Source of the DNA: Cephalotus follicularis
Taxonomy: Eukaryota > Streptophyta > Magnoliopsida > Oxalidales > Cephalotaceae
NCBI GenBank assembly: GCA_001972305.1
Contig: BDDD01006737.1
Coordinates: 26,648 to 90,647, forward strand
Direction: 5' to 3'
Length of the DNA: 64,000 bases
This document shows positions 58,696 to 64,000 of the stretch, one piece after another; within the stretch, counting starts at the first letter, position 1, and the number at the start of each line of letters is the position of its first letter. The translations under genes were made by a program, and so were the position numbers. The notes below the pieces were generated by a model. It saw only the letters and a list, made by a program, of their open reading frames with translations, had not been told where the DNA came from and did no database searches.

Positions 58696-61211
58696 TGTCA
58701 CACCCCGTTTCAATTATTAATATTTAATTAATAAACAACACATGGTTATCAGTTAATCCAGTATTATCAAAACAGTCATAAATTTAAAATTTTCAGAAGC
58801 ATTTATTATACTATCTAAAGTATTTGCATGCACACACAACCCATACTACGTGTTTAAGCTCAAACAGTATATATTATATAATACATAGTGGAATGTAAAT
58901 ATAACAACGGAGTCTAACTTATTTTATTACAACACTTTAACAACCTTTTAAAATAAGAAGCCTCCGAGTATAGTTTCAGCAGTAGGTCCAAAAAAACCTT
59001 CCCTTCAATCTGAAATAGTAGGTATTAGCATTTGTCCTCACTCTACTAAGTAGGAATTATGCATGAATATGAAAATATATATGTAATCATGCATGCCATT
59101 TATGATTTTTGAAACAGTTTATATATATTCCAATATATAAGAAAACATGCCAAGTGGCTACAGTCAATCAGTTATCAAAGATACCACACAAGGATACAAT
59201 CAATCAGTTGTCCGAAGACCAGTAATGAGTGATACATGTTGCTAACTCCTAGCACAACTGCGTACCACATAACCACCACCATGCACTCTGATGATGGCAG
59301 AAAAGGTAAACAGTACTACCGACGTTTAGCGGACAGCTAACACTCAGGATCGGCATTGTCGATAAATTTGGTGAGAGCTCTAGCCAACTCCTGGCACATA
59401 GGTCCACCTCTGTAGTCAGTGATGACTCCTATCACTCGACTAACATAAACTAGAAATCACAGTCAATACAGTGTATTACATATAAAATGTAATAAAACAT
59501 TTGGTCTCTTTTGTAGAGAAAACGGTAAAACAGTATCAGTGGTCCTCGTTTGGGCCAAATAGCAGTAACAGTTTCAGTAGGTTCTACTAGAGAACAAGAT
59601 AACAGTAACAGTAGTTTGTGCATTTAGCACTCAATTGTAAACAATAACAGTAAAATGTGCATATAGCACTAAGTTCTTGAAACTCTTTGAAACACTTTAA
59701 CAGTAGTATTTGAATACTGGTAACAGTTAACACTTTGAATGATATGCAATGTACAACAACCATTCAATCAATTTTAAGAACAACAGTAATACAATCATCT
59801 TCCAAAATATGAAATCAAACAGTAGTTGCAATAGCTGTTCAAGGCTATAAAATGATTACACATAGTAGAGGTTGATTATGGAAATCATCCCCATTGGAAA
59901 ACCAGTGTAATTTCGTACCATTAGCCAAAACAGTACACTAAAGCGTCGACAGTTTAGACCAAAGCATCGCCGATTATCTCCAAAGCGTCAAAGGCTGCCT
60001 AAAGCTTCGATAGTGTTCATTCCCTAAGCGTCAATGTAATTGGCTAAGGCGTCGACACTTGTGTGTTAAGCATCGACAGTTCTATACTGAGTGTCAATGC
60101 TTTATGACGAACAAGAAATTTACAACAGCAGCAATTATAACAGAGCATGCATAATATTAGTTCAATTCCAATCCAGTTCAACATATAATCATATACAAAT
60201 CATCACCACACGATATACATGTTATATGTTCAAAAACATGTCAAAACCCCTACCTCAAATAGCATATCCCATAATCAATTGGTTTGATTCTTCTCTCTAA
60301 GTTCCAATACTCCTTCAATTCAACAAACTCCAACAATCCAGTAATTAAAGCTATAGATGCATGTTAACAATACGTATTGGAAATGAAATTAGTATGATTA
60401 TATACCTATTTAACCATGATAATAATAAGTAATTCGAATCAGTAGCTTACCACTTCAAATTGGAGCTTTAAAACTCACTTTGAACACTTCACCTCCAACA
60501 TGCAAATCCAGTAATTTCCCAGAGCAATTCCTCTCCTTTACAAGTGTTTCTAACACTTACTCACCCAACATTGATATAAATGGTTTCAATCTCGTATCAG
60601 TGATTCAATAAATTCCTTAACTCAAACAGTTGGATTTCTCATCTTTTGTTCCTTTCTCATTTCTTTCAATTTCTTGCATGCAACAGTAGTGAAGGACACA
60701 TGCAAGACACTAATCTAGCCTTAGCAACAGCTGAAGACACGTTTGGATATTGTTGGACATGTTCAAGGACACTTGTCCATGTGAGGAAATGTTTAGCGCC
60801 ACTGCTCTGTTTAACTCAACACGTATCACACACATGGCTCCGCTCAAAGGGTCGTCGGTTTCTCCCTGGGCATTGTCAGTTAAGTCACCATTTTACCCAA
60901 GCCATGTAAGCTATTATATCTTTCCAATTGACGCGTATTTAAGCTTCAAAGAGTCGACAGTGTACCAAAGGCGTCGACGGTTAATCTCAAAGCTTTGATG
61001 CCTTGGCAATTGGCGTCGACGGTTGGCGCCAAAATTTGATTTTTAATTTCAATTAATCAACTTTCTTTTTATTTCAGTTAAGCCTATCAATTCAACCGTA
61101 ACCAACAATTAGCTTAAATAAAAGGGTAATTAAGCATCAAATTTCCAAATCAATGTATATTTTATTCGTTAATTGTAAAATATACTTTGAATTAAAATTA
61201 CGGGTATGACA
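58696..61211 (-). mobile_element. S13: gypsy solo LTR, 2516 bp, in C1 right LTR
   Basis: TGTCACACCCCGTTTCAATT to TTACGGGTATGACA, with TAAAT at 58691-58695 and 61212-61216. The left C1 LTR keeps the unoccupied site. It is the same LTR family as S2 and close to G2 (shared GCCAAGTGGCTACA, ACCGCACAAGGGTACAATCA and CATGTCAAAACCCCTACCTC blocks). It has palindrome clusters at 59935-60095 and 60850-61025. No coding domain. Confidence 0.95.
59935..60095. repeat. AAAGCGTCGACAGTTT palindrome cluster in S13
   Basis: About eight units with AAAGCGTCGA cores, and a second group at 60850-61025 that includes GGCGTCGACGGTT twice. Confidence 0.85.
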
Positions 61212-63500
61212 TAAATAATATTAGAGGTGCCCCTCTAATATTCAATCAGTGATATCACACTCTTGATATCGTGGCTAGCCTAGCCAGGCGCTTAATCACT
61301 AATGAAAATCATCCAGAACATAATCTTCTTTTACTAGAAGCAATGGATTCATTGTTTCCAGTTCACATGTCTCCATACATAAGCGTACCATGTCTAACTA
61401 ATGCCTATATAAACTTCATAGAATATGTATTTAAGCATCATCAAAACACAGTATCCTAAGCACAAGACATCCAGTGACGACTCATGCCCAAGGACCATAT
61501 GCACTGCTGAAAAACTAGAATTTTGTCTGCCATGTAAATAAAACTCCATACAGATATTCTATCAACAGTTACTTTCAGTGAACTCGTTAAACGAGCACCA
61601 CGTAGTTGTCATAGCATCATCCATACGATTGAGTGTGAGATCAGTCATCCTCTGCTTACCAATCTAACAGTACGTGCTGGTCTATCCGAATTGATCATGC
61701 CTTGAGTGTCAATCCTATGACCAGGAAGATTCAAAATAAAGTATACCGAGATTCCAACTCTCACGTCATAATCTCATCATGAACTTGGTTCTCTAACTTT
61801 ATTCCAGGACATTCATTTACAATTAATTAATCATGTATTAATGAAACGAACTCATAGCCATTGATAAAACAAAAACATCTTTATTGAATTTATAAATCGT
61901 TTATACAAGATATGGTAAATACAATCTCAGCACTGGCTTGTAGGACTTTATCTCTAACAGCATGACACTAAACCGACCCACCATAGGAAACCTATTTAGA
62001 GAGTCAACACCTTTGCCAATAGGATTCCTATAGTCTCGGTAATGTATAGCCAAAGGTGACTAGTAGGCCATACGTGACCTGCGTTTTTTCCTTAGACCTG
62101 AGTGACTGACATGCATTGTGAAGTAATCGCTTGGCTATGATTTCTGCCTTCTCTAGCACTAGCCACATGCTTGTAAAAGGGTTGTCTTTGGGCCATGTGG
62201 GAGCTTCATTGAGATGTATGGGCAAGTGCGCAATAAGGGATCGTCACACCCGTGTTGAGGGTGACAGGCCCTATAATATCTGTGACCGTTGTAGACTTAA
62301 AGTCCTGGCCAGGCACTAGGAGATTGGAAATGGGGTTTCCTGGGGTGTCTCCCAATAGTCTCAATGCGTTCATAGATTTATAGTTATCGTGGTATTACCT
62401 AGGGTTGACATTGATCCAAACCCTAGTCCATGGTCAAAGCCAAGGACTACGAGGGATACACATAAACAGATGACAGGTTTAAAGCACTGGTTAATCGGCT
62501 AACGAATGATAGACGTGGTACTTCGGTCCATGAATCCGGAGGATGATTGGATATCATAACGGGGCAATTTTAATAGTGGGGACTATTAGAATGGTCATCC
62601 CAGAAATCTGGTATGTTCTAAAAAATTTATTATTGTACCGGAATCCAACCAGGCTTTCGGGTCCCACCTGATTTTGGAACAGGTTGACGTGTGTGGTACA
62701 CGTGTCATTTAGTAAGAGGTTAGCGTCTGGGAAATGTTACTTTGCTAAACAACATTTCATTTCTTTAAAAGTGAGTTCAAGCATCACCATAATAGAATGT
62801 TTCGGGCAAAGGGTTGATTGTTTAACTAATAAGTGCATTGGGGATTTATTGGTAGAGAGAGCTTAAGGGCTTTGGAGCATGTTGGGCTTAAGATTTATCT
62901 TCCTTCTTTGGGCCGAACCTATGCTTCAAAAGGGCTAAGTGTATGGTCGGCCCAAATATGTCTTTAAGACATATTATGTTTCATGACTTGTCTTTGCTGG
63001 CCATGTTTTGCATGTGTTGACTAAGACTTGGTCAAATGGTCAATTATGTGTTACACACACATGATTTACGTTCCTCACAATTATTGTGAGTCGTGGCCGA
63101 CCCTTGTGGAGAAAAATAAAAGAGAATGGTGAGTTATAAAGTGGAATTAAATGACTTGAGATATTTTGGGATAAATATCTTAAAAAATGCACATTTTACC
63201 AACTCTCAAATAACTCTCCACCCATAAGCTCTCTCTCTCTATTCTTTCTTATTTGTCGTTTCCATTGTCCTCAATTAATGGACATCTTAAGAGCTTCAAG
63301 TTCTTGAAAGAAAGAAGACAATTCAACCTCCTTCTCACCCTCCATCATCACTTTAGGTGGAGATAGTTTGATTCTTACATTCTATCTTTACATATTGTGA
63401 AGATTAGTTTAGGTGTTAAACACAAACCTTCTCCATCTTCAAAGTGCCTTCACATATCATTATAGCTGTGAGCATTGGAGTAATTTTTGTGAAGACAAAA

Positions 63501-64000
63501 TGTAAAGCCCGGTATTTTTCATGATGTAATAATGCAAATTATGATGTATCATTAAACTTGATTTAATGAGAATGTTGAGTTTTGGACTCAAAAGATGCTA
63601 GCAAACCCTATTTATGGAATTGGGAATGGAATGAGTATGTTAAAGATTGAAACGGCGTTGTTTTGGGATAAAGACATCGACGTCTTTGGGAAAGACGTCG
63701 ACGCCTTTGTGAACCAGGATACGCGTGAATGCATAAGCATGCGCGTCGAAATTTTGTGAAGGCGTCGACACCTTCTTACAAAATGGAAAAGACATCGACG
63801 TCTAAGGAAAGACGTCGACGTCTTTGAAAGAATGGCCATCACGTTCTTCGTCGGCGCAGTAACATGCAAGGGAGATTTTTATAAGGCTTTATCAGACGCC
63901 TTGTCGAGTGCATTGTGACGTGTTAATCACAATGGTGTGTTGCCTAACATGTTCCGAAACCTGCCTCACATGGAACATGCAAGGGATTACCACCCTCACA
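63501..64000 (+). mobile_element. S14: LTR of the S7 family, cut by the right edge
   Basis: Begins TGTAAAGCCCGGTATTTTTC inside S10, with CAAAA (63496-63500) as the presumed target duplication. It matches 24673 onward block for block over the 500 bp visible. The palindromes include a perfect 18-mer AAAGACGTCGACGTCTTT at 63808-63825. Whether it is solo or part of a full element cannot be seen. Confidence 0.9.

Larger units (their letters stand above)
48931..61959 (-). mobile_element. C1: minus-strand Ty1/copia element carrying S12 and S13
   Basis: LTRs TGTTGGAACCTTATGGCGAT...TTATCTCTAACA at 48931-52969 and 57646-61959, each with a later solo LTR inside (net about 1.57 and 1.79 kb). The internal region 52970-57645 has, on the minus strand, a long leader, gag, protease, integrase, an RT remnant and RNase H: the copia order with integrase before RT. 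Target duplications in S10 are GCATA (48926-48930) and GCATG (61960-61964). Most of RT is deleted, so it could not move by itself. I do not assign a lineage. Confidence 0.94.
57646..61959 (-). repeat. C1 right LTR (5' LTR) with S13 inside
   Basis: Net parts are 57646-58695 and 61212-61959. It contains an AT run (58227-58250) and about 230 bp absent from the left LTR. It preserves the empty S12 site (TAGCC, about 61281-61285). Confidence 0.92.
46078..63500 (-). mobile_element. S10: minus-oriented TGTTGGAA-family LTR in G5, itself cut three times
   Basis: Reads TGTTAGATTAGGCTGTCCCT onward as the reverse complement of the family end. Its pieces are 46078-46279, 48697-48930 and 61960-63500, interrupted by S11 (duplication TATAG), C1 (GCATA/GCATG) and S14. 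Order and content across these pieces follow the reverse of 49825-52289. CCATT (46073-46077) is the presumed left target duplication in G5 integrase. The family 5' end has not been reached at 63500, so S10 continues beyond S14. No coding domain lies in it. Confidence 0.86.

Noticed and set aside
1..64000. Host genes, tRNA or rRNA genes
   Set aside because: No exon-like domain outside retroelement proteins, no tRNA cloverleaf and no rRNA sequence was recognised by eye. The tRNA-like matches are primer binding sites only.

Overview
The window reads as plant (angiosperm) nuclear heterochromatin. Practically every base can be assigned to long terminal repeat (LTR) retrotransposons that have inserted into one another. 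The evidence is TG...CA termini with 5-bp target duplications, initiator-Met-type primer binding sites, polypurine tracts, and decayed Ty3/gypsy and Ty1/copia coding domains. I found no host gene, tRNA, rRNA, CRISPR array or prokaryotic feature. Almost every coding domain carries stops, frameshifts or lost catalytic residues, so the window is a graveyard; no element in it looks autonomous.

Labels used below: G1-G5 are Ty3/gypsy elements, C1 is a Ty1/copia element, and S1-S14 are solo, edge-truncated or otherwise unpaired LTRs.

Left half. G1 (plus strand) is split into 3808-5419, 17727-18326 and 26922-27463, with its 3' LTR at 27464-29785. Its 5' half is cut off by S2 (1804-3807), which is itself hit by S1 (1-1803). 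G1 integrase is interrupted by G2, a structurally complete minus-strand gypsy element (5420-17726) that holds solo LTR S3 (10827-13528). It is interrupted again by solo LTR S4 (18327-26921), which contains S5 (18886-22874, holding S6 at 20012-22501) and S7 (24673-26584).

Middle. G1 sits in another plus-strand gypsy, G3, visible at 29786-29835, 38341-39063 and 41292-42197. G3 is also hit by G4 (minus, 29836-38340, internally deleted), S8 (39064-41291) and G5 (minus, from 42198 to beyond the window).

Right. The G5 LTR (42198-45415) holds S9 (43357-43960). The G5 integrase is broken at 46078 by S10, a minus-strand LTR. S10 was then hit by S11 (same family, opposite strand), by copia element C1 (48931-61959) and, at 63501, by S14. 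The two C1 LTRs carry S12 (49825-52289) and S13 (58696-61211), and each C1 LTR shows the empty site of the other's insertion.

The gypsy elements look like Tekay/Del-type chromoviruses: LTRs of about 2.3-2.6 kb, gag-PR-RT-RNaseH-IN order and a degenerate chromodomain at the integrase C-terminus. S1, S8, S10, S11 and S12 form one LTR family with TGTTGGAA...TAACA-like ends and no coding region here.

The most unusual signal is a recurrent non-coding cassette: clusters of short palindromes around a TCGA/GTCGAC core, found in the LTRs of nearly all these otherwise dissimilar families and in the C1 leader. The flanking bases differ by family but tend to stay self-complementary.
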